This document shows positions 8,621 to 17,763 of a stretch of 64,000 nucleotides of DNA, piece after piece (the first letter of the stretch is position 1; the number at the start of each line of letters is the position of its first letter). Made by a program: the position numbers and the translations under genes. This DNA is from Berkiella sp963803015. GTDB taxonomy: Bacteria > Pseudomonadota > Gammaproteobacteria > Berkiellales > Berkiellaceae. The stretch spans positions 248,001 to 312,000 of the forward strand of contig CAWDKV010000003.1 in assembly GCA_963803015.1 (NCBI GenBank), read 5' to 3'. The notes under the pieces were generated by a model. It searched no databases and had not been told where the DNA came from. It saw nothing but the letters and a program-made list of their open reading frames with translations.

Positions 8621-10277
8621 ATGGCAGCAAAGCAATTTTTATATGATGTAGACGCACGTAAAGCTAGTTTAGAAGGCGTCGAAAAGCTCGCAAGAGCAGT
8701 ACGTGTTACTTTAGGGCCTAAAGGACGCAATGTGGTTATTCAAAAATCATTTGGCGCACCTCAGATCACCAAAGACGGTGTCACCGTTGCTAAAAGTGTT
8801 GAACTTCCTAACCCCATGGAAGATTTGATGGCACAGATGGTTAAAGAAGTTGCCTCCAAAACTTCTGATGATGCAGGTGATGGTACAACTACTGCCACTG
8901 TATTGGCTCATGCTATTTTTGCGGAAGGAATAAGAGCGGTTGCGGCTGGTATCAACCCAATGGATCTCAAACGCGGAATTGATAAAGCAGTGAAAGTTGC
9001 TGTTGAATGCACTTGAAGAAATTATCTGTTCCTTGTACAGATACGAAAGCGATTGCGCAAGTGGGTACCATTTCTGCAAACTCTGATGAATCAATCGGTA
9101 AGATTATTGCTGAAGCAATGGAAAAAGTGGGTAAAGAAGGCGTTATCACTGTTGAAGAAGGTAATGGCTTGGAAAATGAACTTGATGTGGTTGAAGGGAT
9201 GCAATTTGATCGTGGCTATCTCTCTCCTTACTTCATCAACAATCAGCAAAACATGACTTGTGAATTAGAAAATCCTTTCATTTTGTTAGTGGATAAGAAA
9301 ATTTCTACTATTCGTGAAATGTTGCCTGTATTAGAAGGTGTTGCAAAATCAGGTCGTCCATTATTGATTATTGCTGAAGATGTTGAAGGCGAAGCATTGG
9401 CAACTTTAGTTGTTAACACCATGCGTGGCATTGTCAAAGTCTGTGCGGTTAAAGCACCTGGCTTTGGTGATCGTCGTAAAGCAATGTTGCAAGATATTGC
9501 TGTGTTAACCAGTGCTAATGTTATTTCTGAAGAAGTGGGTTTAAGCTTTAGAAGCAGCAACATTAGAAGACTTAGGTACTGCAAAACGCGTTGTGGTCAC
9601 CAAAGAAAACACCACCATCATTGATGGTGCTGGCAACAACGCTGAAATCAAAGCACGTGTTGAATCAATTCGTACTCAAATTGAAGAAACCACTTCTGAT
9701 TACGATCGTGAAAAATTGCAAGAACGTGTTGCTAAATTATCTGGTGGTGTTGCTGTGATTAAAGTCGGTGCTGCGACTGAAGTTGAAATGAAAGAGAAGA
9801 AAGCACGAGTTGAAGATGCATTGCATGCGACTCGCGCTGCGGTTGAAGAAGGCGTGGTTCCTGGTGGTGGTGTTGCTTTTATTCGTGTCATTGATGCGAT
9901 TAAACAACTCAAAAGCTGATAACGACGGATCAAGACATGGGCATGAATATTGTACGCTCGTGCTTTAGAAGCGCCACTTCGTCAAATCGTGGCCAATGCG
10001 GGTGATGAAGCCTTCTGTTGTGTTGAATCAAAGTATTTGAAGGTAAAGGTAACTTTGGTTATAACGCTGCGACTGGCGAATACGGCGATATGATCGAAAT
10101 GGGTATTTTGGATCCAACCAAAGTAACTCGTACTGCATTACAAAATGCCGCTTCAGTTGCTGGTTTGATGATTACCACAGAATGCATGATTGCTGATCTT
10201 CCTAAAGAGAAAAGCATGAAGGTGCTGGTGATATGGGTGGTATGGGCGGAATGGGTGGCATGGGCGGCATGATGTAA
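8621..10277 (+). pseudogene. groEL: Chaperonin GroEL, reading frame broken by ten apparent +1 insertions
   Basis: Large subunit of the GroESL chaperonin, normally a 548-residue essential protein. Start (MAAKQFLYDVDARKASLEG) and end (the GGM repeats, then MM and TAA at 10275-10277) are intact, with a good ribosome-binding site (AAGGAG). The frame breaks at T9008, G9015, the T run 9547-9549, the A run 9911-9914, G9927/9928, C/T 9957-9958, T10013/10014, the A run 10030-10032, the A run 10210-10213, and T10217. Removing one base at each site gives continuous GroEL including DGTTTATVLA, KAPGFGDRRKAMLQDIA, VGAATEVEMKEKKARVEDAL and DPTKVTRTALQNAAS. The span is 1657 bp; minus ten bases it is 1647, exactly 549 codons. 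No other in-frame stop was seen. It is either a recent pseudogene with another copy elsewhere, or sequence error. Confidence 0.93.
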
Positions 10278-10311
10278 ATCAGCCATTTGATGTAGACCTA
10301 AAAAGCTCAGG

Positions 10312-10339
10312 AAAACCCCGCAAAAGCGGGGTTTTTTTT
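10312..10339 (+). terminator. Rho-independent terminator after groEL
   Basis: The stem AAAACCCCGC / GCGGGGTTTT with an AAAA loop is followed by further T residues to 10339. It starts 35 bp after the groEL stop. This is the clearest intrinsic terminator in the window. Confidence 0.93.
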
Positions 10340-10358
10340 GCTCAAGTTTTATTTAAAC

Positions 10359-11027
10359 TCAAACCATGCTGAGTCTGTTGATATCTTGATTCTCGATTAT
10401 CTTCTTAGCAGCGCCATTTTTTGCGACTTTAATCATAGCTTGGCCTACTTGCTCAGTTGTTGTTACGAATTTTGGCGCGAGGATCTTCAATAGGGGATAG
10501 AGAGGACCAAGTAATGAATATATTACGCGGTAAAGCTTCGTTTTAGATTTAATACCATGCATAGGTTGAATATATCCAGGGCGAAACAAATACACGGCCT
10601 TAAATGGTAGCTTTAAAAGTGCGTTTTCAGTCTTTCCCTTCACTCGAGCCCACATTGTAGAACCCTGCTCGCTACTATCTGTACCTGCTCCTGAGACGTA
10701 GATAAATGTCATATTAGTGTTGTAGGAAATTAATGAACGCGCCGCAGCCAAGGTAAGATCGTAAGTAAGGTGCTGGTATGTTTCTTCCTTCATCCCAGCT
10801 GATGATACGCCGAGGCAGAAAAAACAAGCATCATAGCCTGTGATTTTTTCCGCAATAGTGGAATAAGCAAAAAAATCCTGGTGTATTAATTCTTGAAGTT
10901 TTGGGTGCTGTTGTTTCGAGGGGCTGCGCACGATTGACAGGACGCTCTTGATTTCAGAGTCCAATAGGCACTCGCGAAGTACGCCTTGCCCAACCATTCC
11001 TGTTGATCCGAAGATAATGACTTTCAC
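10359..11027 (-). CDS. NAD(P)-binding Rossmann protein, atypical SDR / epimerase-like
   Basis: The 222 residues begin with an NAD(P)-binding Rossmann motif (VIIFGSTGMVGQGVLREC). Further segments are DACFFCLGVSSAG, MTFIYVSGAGTDSSEQG and VYLFRPGYIQP. These resemble the atypical short-chain dehydrogenase group around human HTATIP2 and bacterial NAD(P)H-binding epimerase-like proteins. The usual YxxxK catalytic motif is not obvious; a Lys in WARVKGKTENAL may be its remnant. The substrate cannot be told from the sequence. Monocistronic, convergent to groEL, separated by the terminator. The 200-bp stretch upstream of it (11028-11233) holds nothing recognisable. Confidence 0.8.
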   Translation of the reverse strand: MKVIIFGSTGMVGQGVLRECLLDSEIKSVLSIVRSPSKQQHPKLQELIHQDFFAYSTIAEKITGYDACFFCLGVSSAGMKEETYQHLTYDLTLAAARSLISYNTNMTFIYVSGAGTDSSEQGSTMWARVKGKTENALLKLPFKAVYLFRPGYIQPMHGIKSKTKLYRVIYSLLGPLYPLLKILAPKFVTTTEQVGQAMIKVAKNGAAKKIIENQDINRLSMV

Positions 11028-11233
11028 GGCTCACCTCACAATTTAAAGTTCATCAATTTTCTGTATTTAATATTATGGACTCGGCATCTCTATCTGTAAT
11101 TAAGTGTTAACTTCTCCTAAGCTTTTGAGTAAAAAGGCATCAATTTCTTGATCTGTAAAAGAAAAAACTTCTGTTATTTCAAATAACAAACTTGATAAAC
11201 CAAAACGCTAATTGTGAACCGCCCCTATTGTTT

Positions 11234-12046
11234 TTATTTTTTGGGAAATAAGAAATTGATCTCAAAGCGATATCCCACACCGTGAGGATCAGTATCTGCT
11301 GAGGTTACCCAATAGCGGATCCCACCCAGAATGCTTAAATGCTGTTTACCAAGCGTGACAATTTTACTGATATCGCAATCGACCGGGATAGACCATTCGC
11401 GTGCCCTCCAGTCATAATCCGATTGGCTGATTAGCGTAACTGTCCAAGCTGAATGGCTTGTGTAAGCAATGCGTGGTTCAAAGTAGGTTGTGTTGACATA
11501 AGGCCGCGAATCACTGCCAGCAACAGACCAGAGATGATAGAGCAATGTGCCGACTGTCCAAGGGCCTTGTTGTTTATATAAACCGGATGTGGGCCCTACG
11601 CTCCATTTCTGTGCGCCTAAGAGATGATAAGAAGCTGTCGGTAGACTAAATACAGGCCCAAGTCCCCAAATTAATTTTTCTCGATTAAAAGTTGTTGGTG
11701 AGAGAAAAAAATGTTGTTGCAGATCAGAAATGCCTGTTTGGTGGCTATCGGCAAGACTGACATTTTTTTGATCGATAACAGGGAGCTTGGAGTAGGAGAA
11801 TAAATACCAATTTTCATTTAAAGAGATGGGTATAAGAGGTTCAATTTTCACATAAGTCTTATGACCCTGCGTTTGACCTATGTCTTGATCATAGTTTCCT
11901 TGAAAAGGGACTTTTATCATTTTGGCAAAGGGGTTAGCTACTTTTTTTGCTAAATCTTCATCATTCCCAAAGCAAGTGGGTGTGAGAGCGTTAAATAATA
12001 GATAGGCTAAACTGCTTTGATAAAGGAATGACTTTTTTAAGATCAT
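11234..12046 (-). CDS. Putative outer-membrane beta-barrel protein, function unknown
   Basis: The 270 residues start with a likely signal sequence (MILKKSFLYQSSLAYLLFNA). The rest has alternating aromatic/polar beta-strand character (NENWYLFSYSKLPVI, LIWGLGPVFSLPTAS, GPWTVGTLLYHLWSVAG, HLSILGGIRYWV) and ends RFEINFLFPKK. It resembles the neuromedin U / transporter-type barrel proteins of gammaproteobacteria; this is a shape-based guess. Start chosen at 12046 because GAGGA lies 5 nt upstream; an ATG at 12058 is possible. It lies 15 bp after coq7 on the same strand. Confidence 0.65.
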   Translation of the reverse strand: MILKKSFLYQSSLAYLLFNALTPTCFGNDEDLAKKVANPFAKMIKVPFQGNYDQDIGQTQGHKTYVKIEPLIPISLNENWYLFSYSKLPVIDQKNVSLADSHQTGISDLQQHFFLSPTTFNREKLIWGLGPVFSLPTASYHLLGAQKWSVGPTSGLYKQQGPWTVGTLLYHLWSVAGSDSRPYVNTTYFEPRIAYTSHSAWTVTLISQSDYDWRAREWSIPVDCDISKIVTLGKQHLSILGGIRYWVTSADTDPHGVGYRFEINFLFPKK

Positions 12047-12061
12047 TATATTCCTCATGAT

Positions 12062-12715
12062 TTAAAAGTAATAAGCTAGGGTTGTCATCACTTTAGATAG
12101 GGCCGTCATACTTGCCTTAATAGGATAAGGCAGCGTTTTGGCGCCAAGCATGATAGCAGTATGCTGGTGTTTTGTTTCATCTTGTTGCATTTGTAAAACA
12201 ATCGCACGGCTTTTGAGATCATGAGGGGGAAGTTTGGTTAAGTGATCTTCTAAGTGTTGCGCTACTTGGTGTTCCGTTTCTGCCAAAAAGCCTAAATTCC
12301 AGCCATTTTCAGTAAAAGAAGTACAAATGCCAATCATGAGAGAACCGGTATACCACAAGGGATTTAAGTAACTTTTGTGGCTTTCTAGCTCAATCAATCT
12401 TTGTTCACACCAATGCAAATGATCTTTTTCTTCTTTTGCTGCTTCCAAAAAAGTTTGGCGAAGAAAGGGATCTTTCGTCATCAAACTTTGCCCAATATAG
12501 AGCGCTTGAGCGCACACTTCTCCACAGTGGTTCACTCGCATCAACCCAGCACTCTGGCGCTTTTCATTGGGTGAAAGAGCAGGAGCATCTTGATGCGACT
12601 CGCTAGGGTTAGCTCTTGCTGGCAAAGGAGAAGACGCCTTTACGAAAAAAGTATTTAATCCATGATTCAGACTGGAGAATATATGATCAATCAATCGAAA
12701 TTGGCGTTGCGACAC
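12062..12715 (-). CDS. coq7: Demethoxyubiquinone hydroxylase Coq7
   Basis: Di-iron monooxygenase that hydroxylates 2-polyprenyl-3-methyl-6-methoxy-1,4-benzoquinone in ubiquinone synthesis; membrane-associated. The 217 residues match the bacterial Coq7 group. Iron-ligand motifs are visible: E in LMRVNHCGEVCAQALY, EEKDHLHW (ExxH), ETEHQVAQHL (ExxH) and QDETKHQHTA (ExxH). Followed closely by a beta-barrel gene and preceded by a small coiled-coil gene, all on the minus strand. Confidence 0.95.
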   Translation of the reverse strand: MSQRQFRLIDHIFSSLNHGLNTFFVKASSPLPARANPSESHQDAPALSPNEKRQSAGLMRVNHCGEVCAQALYIGQSLMTKDPFLRQTFLEAAKEEKDHLHWCEQRLIELESHKSYLNPLWYTGSLMIGICTSFTENGWNLGFLAETEHQVAQHLEDHLTKLPPHDLKSRAIVLQMQQDETKHQHTAIMLGAKTLPYPIKASMTALSKVMTTLAYYF

Positions 12716-12730
12716 AATAATGCTTCTAGT

Positions 12731-12970
12731 TTAAACCGTCATGTATTCTTCTTCAGCCTCTTCCACTTCTTCTAGCTCTTTGTGGTGAGGGGGTTCAATT
12801 TGATCAAAGCGTTGCAGTAAGCCTTTAAGATCACGCCGCCATTTTTCTTGTTCAGCTTTGAGCGTCGCGTTTTCTTGCTCTAAGGATTCAACTTGGAGTC
12901 GCATTAATTCAATGGTATCAATAGCATTGGCGACTTTTTCTTCTAATTTTTGTAAAAGTGTTGCGGTCAT
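12731..12970 (-). CDS. Small coiled-coil protein, TIGR02449 / ZapB-like
   Basis: The 79 residues are almost entirely heptad-patterned coiled coil (LLQKLEEKVANAIDTIELM, LRLQVESLEQENATLKAEQE), then an acidic tail (LEEVEEAEEEYMTV). Length and pattern match the small TIGR02449 family found next to zapA in gammaproteobacteria and the ZapB-like cell-division coiled coils. No zapA is adjacent here, so a division role is only suggested. It lies 15 bp upstream of coq7 and divergent from the DUF2970 gene. Confidence 0.7.
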   Translation of the reverse strand: MTATLLQKLEEKVANAIDTIELMRLQVESLEQENATLKAEQEKWRRDLKGLLQRFDQIEPPHHKELEEVEEAEEEYMTV

Positions 12971-13042
12971 GGTATTGGTATATCCTTTAAGTATACTAAG
13001 CTGGGTTTGATTCTAAAGCCCTTTTATGATAGAGGCAAGTTC

Positions 13043-13264
13043 ATGACTGAAGAAAAAAATCAAAAGCCGACGATATGGCAAGTTATTTTAAGCGTCTTAG
13101 GGGCGATGTTTGGTGTGCAAAGCCAAAAAGTCAGAGAGCGTGATTTTCAACAGGCAAGCCCCTTGATCTACATTGTTATCGGGTTGATTGCGGTTTTCCT
13201 GTTTGTGCTGTTGTTATATGGTTTAGTTAAATGGGTGATTTTTGCGTCCGGGAGTGCAAGTTAG
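13043..13264 (+). CDS. DUF2970 family single-span membrane protein
   Basis: The 73 residues from the ATG at 13043 comprise the DUF2970 signature (IWQVILSVLGAMFGVQS, then ERDFQQASP) and a C-terminal transmembrane helix (IYIVIGLIAVFLFVLLLYGL). The family is widespread in Proteobacteria with no known function. An upstream in-frame start at 13007 exists but lacks the conserved sequence. Convergent with rpoS across a GC-rich hairpin. Confidence 0.8.
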   Translation: MTEEKNQKPTIWQVILSVLGAMFGVQSQKVRERDFQQASPLIYIVIGLIAVFLFVLLLYGLVKWVIFASGSAS

Positions 13265-13279
13265 ATAAAGAGGGCTTGA

Positions 13280-13302
13280 GGGGCACACACAGAGTGTGCC
13301 CC
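13280..13302. terminator. Hairpin between convergent DUF2970 and rpoS genes
   Basis: GGGGCACAC (13280-13288) pairs with GTGTGCCCC (13294-13302) around a 5-nt loop. It sits between two convergent stops, so it probably ends transcription from both sides. No strong T-run follows on either strand. Confidence 0.6.
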
Positions 13303-13323
13303 AGGAAACAAGAAAAAACTCAA

Positions 13324-14295
13324 TTAGTTAAAGATCACCTCCGCTTCAACGCCATTGGTTTCCAAAATTTCTTTTAACTGCTTTAAAGCTTCGACTTGAA
13401 TTTGCCGTACACGTTCTCGAGTCAAGCCTACTTTTTGCCCCACTTCCTCTAAGGTCGCTTCTTCATGACCATACAAGCCAAAGCGTTGCGCTAAAATAGA
13501 ACGTTGCTTTTCGCTTAAACTTTGTAAGCAGTCATTTAAACGGCTATAGAGATTGTTATTTTCAAGCTCAACAGCTGGCTCTTCTGATTCATTATCCGCA
13601 AGTGCTTCCATGAGCGGTTTTTCAGATTCTTCACCCATAGGCGTATCTAGCGACAACGTTTTTTCATTAAGACGAAGCAGTTTGTTTACTTCAGAAGAAG
13701 AAACGTTTAAAGCTTTAGCAATATCTTCGTGTGTAGGTTCGTTTTCAATAGTCTGCGCGATTTCACGCGCTTTACGCAAATACGTATTGAGTTCTTTAAT
13801 CACGTGAATAGGTAAACGAATGGTGCGGGTTTGATTCATTAAAGCGCGCTCAATATTTTGCCTTATCCACCAAGTGGCATAAGTTGAAAATCTAAATCCT
13901 TTTTCAGGATCAAATTTTTCAACAGCACGTATCAAGCCAAGATTTCCCTCTTCAATAAGGTCAAGTAAGGTTAAGCCACGATTTAAATAACGTCGTGCAA
14001 TTTTTACCACCAAGCGCAAATTGCATTGAATCATATGATTTCTAGCTTTTAAATCGCCTTTTTGTGCTAACCTCGCATAATGGACTTCTTGCTCAGCATT
14101 GAGTAAGGGAGAAGCGCCGATTTCTTTAAGGTAGATTTGGGTTGGATCTATATCTGATTGAGGAAGAGATTCTTCTTCACAAGGAAGCTCTTGTACAACA
14201 TCTTCTTCTTCAATTATTTCTTGGTCTGTTGGATTACTTTTTACTTGGACATCAGCATGAGAAAAATCAATAGTACTATTCCATGTATATTTCAT
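13324..14295 (-). CDS. rpoS: RNA polymerase sigma factor RpoS
   Basis: Stationary-phase and general-stress sigma factor. The 323 residues are close to the usual 330. Visible regions: 1.2 (DPTQIYLKEIGASPLLNAEQE), 2.1-2.4 (NLRLVVKIARRYLNRGL, LLDLIEEGNLGLIRAVEKFD, GFRFSTYATWWIRQNIERA), 3 (THEDIAKALNVSS) and the 4.2 helix-turn-helix (TLEEVGQKVGLTRERVRQIQ). The short acidic N-terminus without region 1.1 separates it from RpoD. In Legionella and Coxiella RpoS governs the switch to the transmissive stage; the same role here is an inference. Confidence 0.93.
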   Translation of the reverse strand: MKYTWNSTIDFSHADVQVKSNPTDQEIIEEEDVVQELPCEEESLPQSDIDPTQIYLKEIGASPLLNAEQEVHYARLAQKGDLKARNHMIQCNLRLVVKIARRYLNRGLTLLDLIEEGNLGLIRAVEKFDPEKGFRFSTYATWWIRQNIERALMNQTRTIRLPIHVIKELNTYLRKAREIAQTIENEPTHEDIAKALNVSSSEVNKLLRLNEKTLSLDTPMGEESEKPLMEALADNESEEPAVELENNNLYSRLNDCLQSLSEKQRSILAQRFGLYGHEEATLEEVGQKVGLTRERVRQIQVEALKQLKEILETNGVEAEVIFN

Positions 14296-14501
14296 TTTTT
14301 ACCCCTCCTTGGGTGTTCACTTTTATAGAGATGCATTTTTCGTGCCAAGTATTTTTTCTGATGAATAATCAATTGAATAGAATTTTGCTACGATGAGCGA
14401 GATTGAGAAGTGTAAAAGAAACGGGCAGTTGAACATAAATGGTCTAAGGATGTTATACTCACAGTAATGAAAATTTTCTGGATCAATGAGTCGTGGAGAT
14501 T

Positions 14502-14849
14502 ATGGATAATCCTGAATTTAAAATGCGAGGAGGCATGACAAGAGCAGAGTTGATTGATGCACTTGTGATGAAGCAACCCCACATCCCCCTCAAGGTAATT
14601 GAGCAAGCAGTCAAAAATATCTTCGAGCAAATGTCTACAGCGTTGGAAAACGGTGTTAGGATAGAAATCCGAGGCTTTGGCAGCTTTGACTTGCGTTATC
14701 GTCCGCCACGCAGTGCGCGAAATCCCAAAACAGGTGAGTATGTGGTGACTGAAGAAAAATATGCGGCCCACTTCAAGCCAGGGAAGGAATTGCGTGAACG
14801 TGTCAACGAAGCACTCCTTGAGCAATTAGAGAGTAAACAGGCAAGTTAA
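14502..14849 (+). CDS. ihfB: Integration host factor beta subunit
   Basis: DNA-bending architectural protein acting as a heterodimer with IHF-alpha. The 115 residues include MTRAELIDALVMKQPHIPLK (helical body), VRIEIRGFGSFDLRYRPPR (beta arm with the DNA-intercalating Pro region, RSARNPKTGE) and FKPGKELRERVN. Compared with E. coli it carries about 11 extra N-terminal residues. The GTG at 14493, ATG at 14502 and ATG at 14535 are all possible starts. 14502 has GGAG just upstream; 14535 gives the canonical length but its AGGAGG is only 1 nt away. Divergent from rpoS. Confidence 0.93.
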   Translation: MDNPEFKMRGGMTRAELIDALVMKQPHIPLKVIEQAVKNIFEQMSTALENGVRIEIRGFGSFDLRYRPPRSARNPKTGEYVVTEEKYAAHFKPGKELRERVNEALLEQLESKQAS

Positions 14850-14908
14850 TCAGCCAGCAATCTTCCTCAAAGGTATGATCGACTATTATTGAGCTGGATG
14901 CGATAAAA

Positions 14909-15782
14909 GTGAGTAAATATATGTTTAATAGCAAACCAAAAACTTCCTTTACAAAACGTCTTGCAGGATTAACACTTGCGCTATTGAGTGTTGTCAGTGC
15001 TCCCCTGTTTGCAAGCTTTGGTGTGCTAGAAGAGAGTGACATCGATTATTATGGCAATGCGACAATTCCTCCTTTCCGGGATGCAGTTGAAGGAACGGAA
15101 TCTCTCAACGCTCGCGAGCGCGCTTTTTTAAATAGTTTGGATCAAGCTCGAATTATCAATCGCTGGTATGTGCGGTTTTTGATAGGTAATGCAAGACTGC
15201 AGCTTAAAGAAATAGAAACAACCTATGCTCTCACCCCTTTTTCTCCTCAAGGGTTTACTCCTGTTACCAATACAGATACGGATCTTTTAACTGGGTTACT
15301 CGCTTGGGGTAAGCTATGGGACAGCTGGGCAGTAGAAGCTGAAATACTCATCTCAAGAAGGCTACAAGAGAATTTCAATCCTATTGCGCCTGGTGTTCCC
15401 ATCGCGTTGTACCTCGATATTAATACCTACGCACTCTTTTTCAATGTGCAATATATTTTGCCCCACGTGGTAAGTTTTTACCCTACCAGATTACAAATTC
15501 ATTTTGATGCCGGTTTTGGTCCTGTTTATAAAACGACAGATTTAGAAACAAGTTTCGCTAATAATTCACCTGGTGGCGCTAATTCAAGATCAGTCGATTT
15601 CTTTAGGTGGCAATTTAGGCTTTGGTGGTCGCTACCAAGTGACACCTCACATTTTAGTAGATGTGGTCTATCGTTATTTCTCGATGGGTCCAACCGATTT
15701 TGGCAATACGCAAGGAGCAGCTGTGCAGGCAAGTCTGTTAAAAAGTTCAGGTTTGTTTTTTGGCGGCACTTACCAGTTTTAA
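14909..15782 (+). pseudogene. Outer-membrane beta-barrel protein, frameshifted
   Basis: A secreted barrel protein begins at GTG 14909 (or ATG 14921) with a signal sequence (LAGLTLALLSVVSAPLFAS). It continues with barrel-like strands (WYVRFLIGNARLQL, ALFFNVQYILPHVVSFYP, LQIHFDAGFGPVYKTTD). The frame then has to change between about 15546 and 15600. The next frame supplies the missing end: GGNLGFGGRYQVTPHILVD, VYRYFSMGPTDFGN and SSGLFFGGTYQF with a terminal Phe, stopping at 15782. The span is 874 bp, one base over a multiple of three, consistent with a single +1 insertion. Without correction the first frame runs to 15880 as nonsense. It lies 15 bp before the Sel1 lipoprotein gene, probably one operon. 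Confidence 0.75.
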
Positions 15783-15797
15783 GCAAGGATAAAACGA

Positions 15798-17705
15798 ATG
15801 GGAAGACGTTTCACTTTATCTCAAGTGGCAGTCCTTGGACTGCTCTTTTGCTTGACGGGATGCCAATGGTCACCCGTTAAAAAAAATCAAAGCACGGAGC
15901 CTGAGATCAAAGCGCCTTATAAAGCCGCCCCTCTTCAACCTAAAAGAAAAACCTTGAGACCGATTATTTTGCGAGATAATCCACGTACCGTTAAAGAACG
16001 AGACGGTTATTTTTGGAGAAATCGTTGGTGGCTGGGAGAGCAGTATTATGTTCCGCCAGGTCCAGATGGGCTCTTTATCAAGGGCGAAAGATTCTACGCC
16101 GAAGCCACGCCAGAAAGTTTTGTCAAAGCGCATTTTTATTATTTAGAAGCGGCGAAATTCAAAAATAAATTTGCCCAAGCGCGTTTGGGTGAGATGTATT
16201 ATTGGGGCAGAGGGACGATACAAAATTATGACACCGCAGCGACCTGGTTCCGTTTAGCGGCAAATCAAGGTTTACCTTCCGCTCAATTAATGATGGGCGA
16301 CATGTACTTGTATGGTAAAGGCGTGCCTTATAGTGAAGATATCGCTGAAGAGTGGTATGCCAAAGCAGCGGCAGAAGGTAACATTGATGGGATGATCCGT
16401 TTAGGACAATTACTAGAGACCCGATCTCGTTCACGTCATGATTATTTACGCGCTTTAGAATTATACGAACGTGCCATGAACCAAGGCTCACCTGCAGGAA
16501 AATACTATGCAGCGCATCTTTATGCGACCACTGAAATAGGAGGTCGCAATTATCATAAAGCATTTAGACTCTATCAAGAAGCGGCGAGACAAGGCTACTA
16601 TGATGCTTATGCCGCGATGGGTGAAATGTATTTATATGGTAAAGGCGTTGGACAGAATAAGGGCAGTGCTTATGCTAATTTTAAACTCGCCGCAGATCAT
16701 GGTTCTCCTAAAGGTGCGTTTAACCTCGGCGTGATGTATGAAATAGGCGATCATGTTCCAAAAAGCCATAAGCAAGCTTTTTATTGGTACCGCATCTCAG
16801 CTGATTTAGATTATCCTTATGCCGCTTTTCGTTTAGGAGAAATGTATTCAACGGGAAGTGGAGTAAAAATAAGCTATCCTATAGCCAATTATTGGTATCA
16901 AATAGCTGCTAATAAAAATTTAGTAATGGCACATGTTCGCTTAGCCGATCATTACCTCACCGGTAGAGGCGGCTTGCCTAATTACAAAATGGCAGCTAGC
17001 CATTACCAGTCAGCAGCAGATCGCAACGATCCTTATTCACAATACATGTTAAGCGTGATGTATCTGCGGGGGATCTATTTACCTTTTTGTCTTGAAAAAT
17101 CAGTTTATTGGCACAGACAAGCTGAAACTAAGCCTGGAAACGCTATCGCTAAATACCGTGTAGGAAGATTATTCCACTTGGGTCTGGGACTGAAAAAAGA
17201 TATTCATGAAGCTATTCAATGGTATGCCTTGTCTGCTAAGCAGGGTTATGTCGTCTCTCAAAATGAATTAGGTGAACTCTATTATCGTGGTAAAGAAGTA
17301 CCAACGAATTACCATAAAGCGATGTTCTATTTCAGACAAGCAGCCGGAAAGAGATTCCCCTTGTCGGAATATAATATTGGCATGATGTATTACAATGGCC
17401 ACGGTGTCAGACAAAGTCATCGAGCGGCGCTGCATTGGTTTACTAAGGCGGCCAAGCAAAAAGCAGAGTATGCGCAATATCTCATGAGCGAAATGTATGC
17501 TGAGGGAATTGGTTCTAAACAAGATATGCCGCAAGCTTTTGCTTGGATGGCGATTTCAGCAGATAGTCGTTTTGAGAAGATGAGTGAAATGTTATATAGC
17601 CTTCTTGAAGAGACATCTGAGAAGGAAAATGAAAAAGCCTTAGCTTTAACTCATAGATATGAAGTTTATGCCAATAAAAATCTAGTTGAGTATGATGTCA
17701 ACTAA
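15798..17705 (+). CDS. Sel1-like-repeat lipoprotein (about 13 repeats)
   Basis: A 635-residue lipoprotein: signal peptide with lipobox LTGC (Cys22), a low-complexity linker, then from about residue 115 a solenoid of about 13 Sel1 repeats such as LGEMYYWGRGTIQNYDTAA, MGDMYLYGKGVPYSEDIAE, LGVMYEIGDHVPKSHKQAF and IGMMYYNGHGVRQSHRAAL. Such proteins (for example Legionella LpnE and EnhC) scaffold protein contacts and affect host entry or envelope stability. The exact role cannot be read here. The pairing with an outer-membrane barrel gene just upstream suggests an envelope assembly. A hairpin follows at 17732. Confidence 0.88.
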   Translation: MGRRFTLSQVAVLGLLFCLTGCQWSPVKKNQSTEPEIKAPYKAAPLQPKRKTLRPIILRDNPRTVKERDGYFWRNRWWLGEQYYVPPGPDGLFIKGERFYAEATPESFVKAHFYYLEAAKFKNKFAQARLGEMYYWGRGTIQNYDTAATWFRLAANQGLPSAQLMMGDMYLYGKGVPYSEDIAEEWYAKAAAEGNIDGMIRLGQLLETRSRSRHDYLRALELYERAMNQGSPAGKYYAAHLYATTEIGGRNYHKAFRLYQEAARQGYYDAYAAMGEMYLYGKGVGQNKGSAYANFKLAADHGSPKGAFNLGVMYEIGDHVPKSHKQAFYWYRISADLDYPYAAFRLGEMYSTGSGVKISYPIANYWYQIAANKNLVMAHVRLADHYLTGRGGLPNYKMAASHYQSAADRNDPYSQYMLSVMYLRGIYLPFCLEKSVYWHRQAETKPGNAIAKYRVGRLFHLGLGLKKDIHEAIQWYALSAKQGYVVSQNELGELYYRGKEVPTNYHKAMFYFRQAAGKRFPLSEYNIGMMYYNGHGVRQSHRAALHWFTKAAKQKAEYAQYLMSEMYAEGIGSKQDMPQAFAWMAISADSRFEKMSEMLYSLLEETSEKENEKALALTHRYEVYANKNLVEYDVN

Positions 17706-17731
17706 TTTTCTGTTTGATAAAGCCTCACCAC

Positions 17732-17763
17732 CCTTCCGGTTTTTGCGCATGCTAACTGGAAGG
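17732..17763 (+). terminator. Hairpin terminator after Sel1 lipoprotein
   Basis: CCTTCCGGT (17732-17740) pairs with ACTGGAAGG (17755-17763), one mismatch, and CGCCCTTTT follows. It lies 27 bp after the stop. The T-run is short, so strength is uncertain. Confidence 0.5.

Noticed and set aside
14388..14825. A 145-residue open frame antisense to ihfB
   Set aside because: It lies opposite the clearly recognised ihfB, has Cys/His-rich random composition and no ribosome-binding site.
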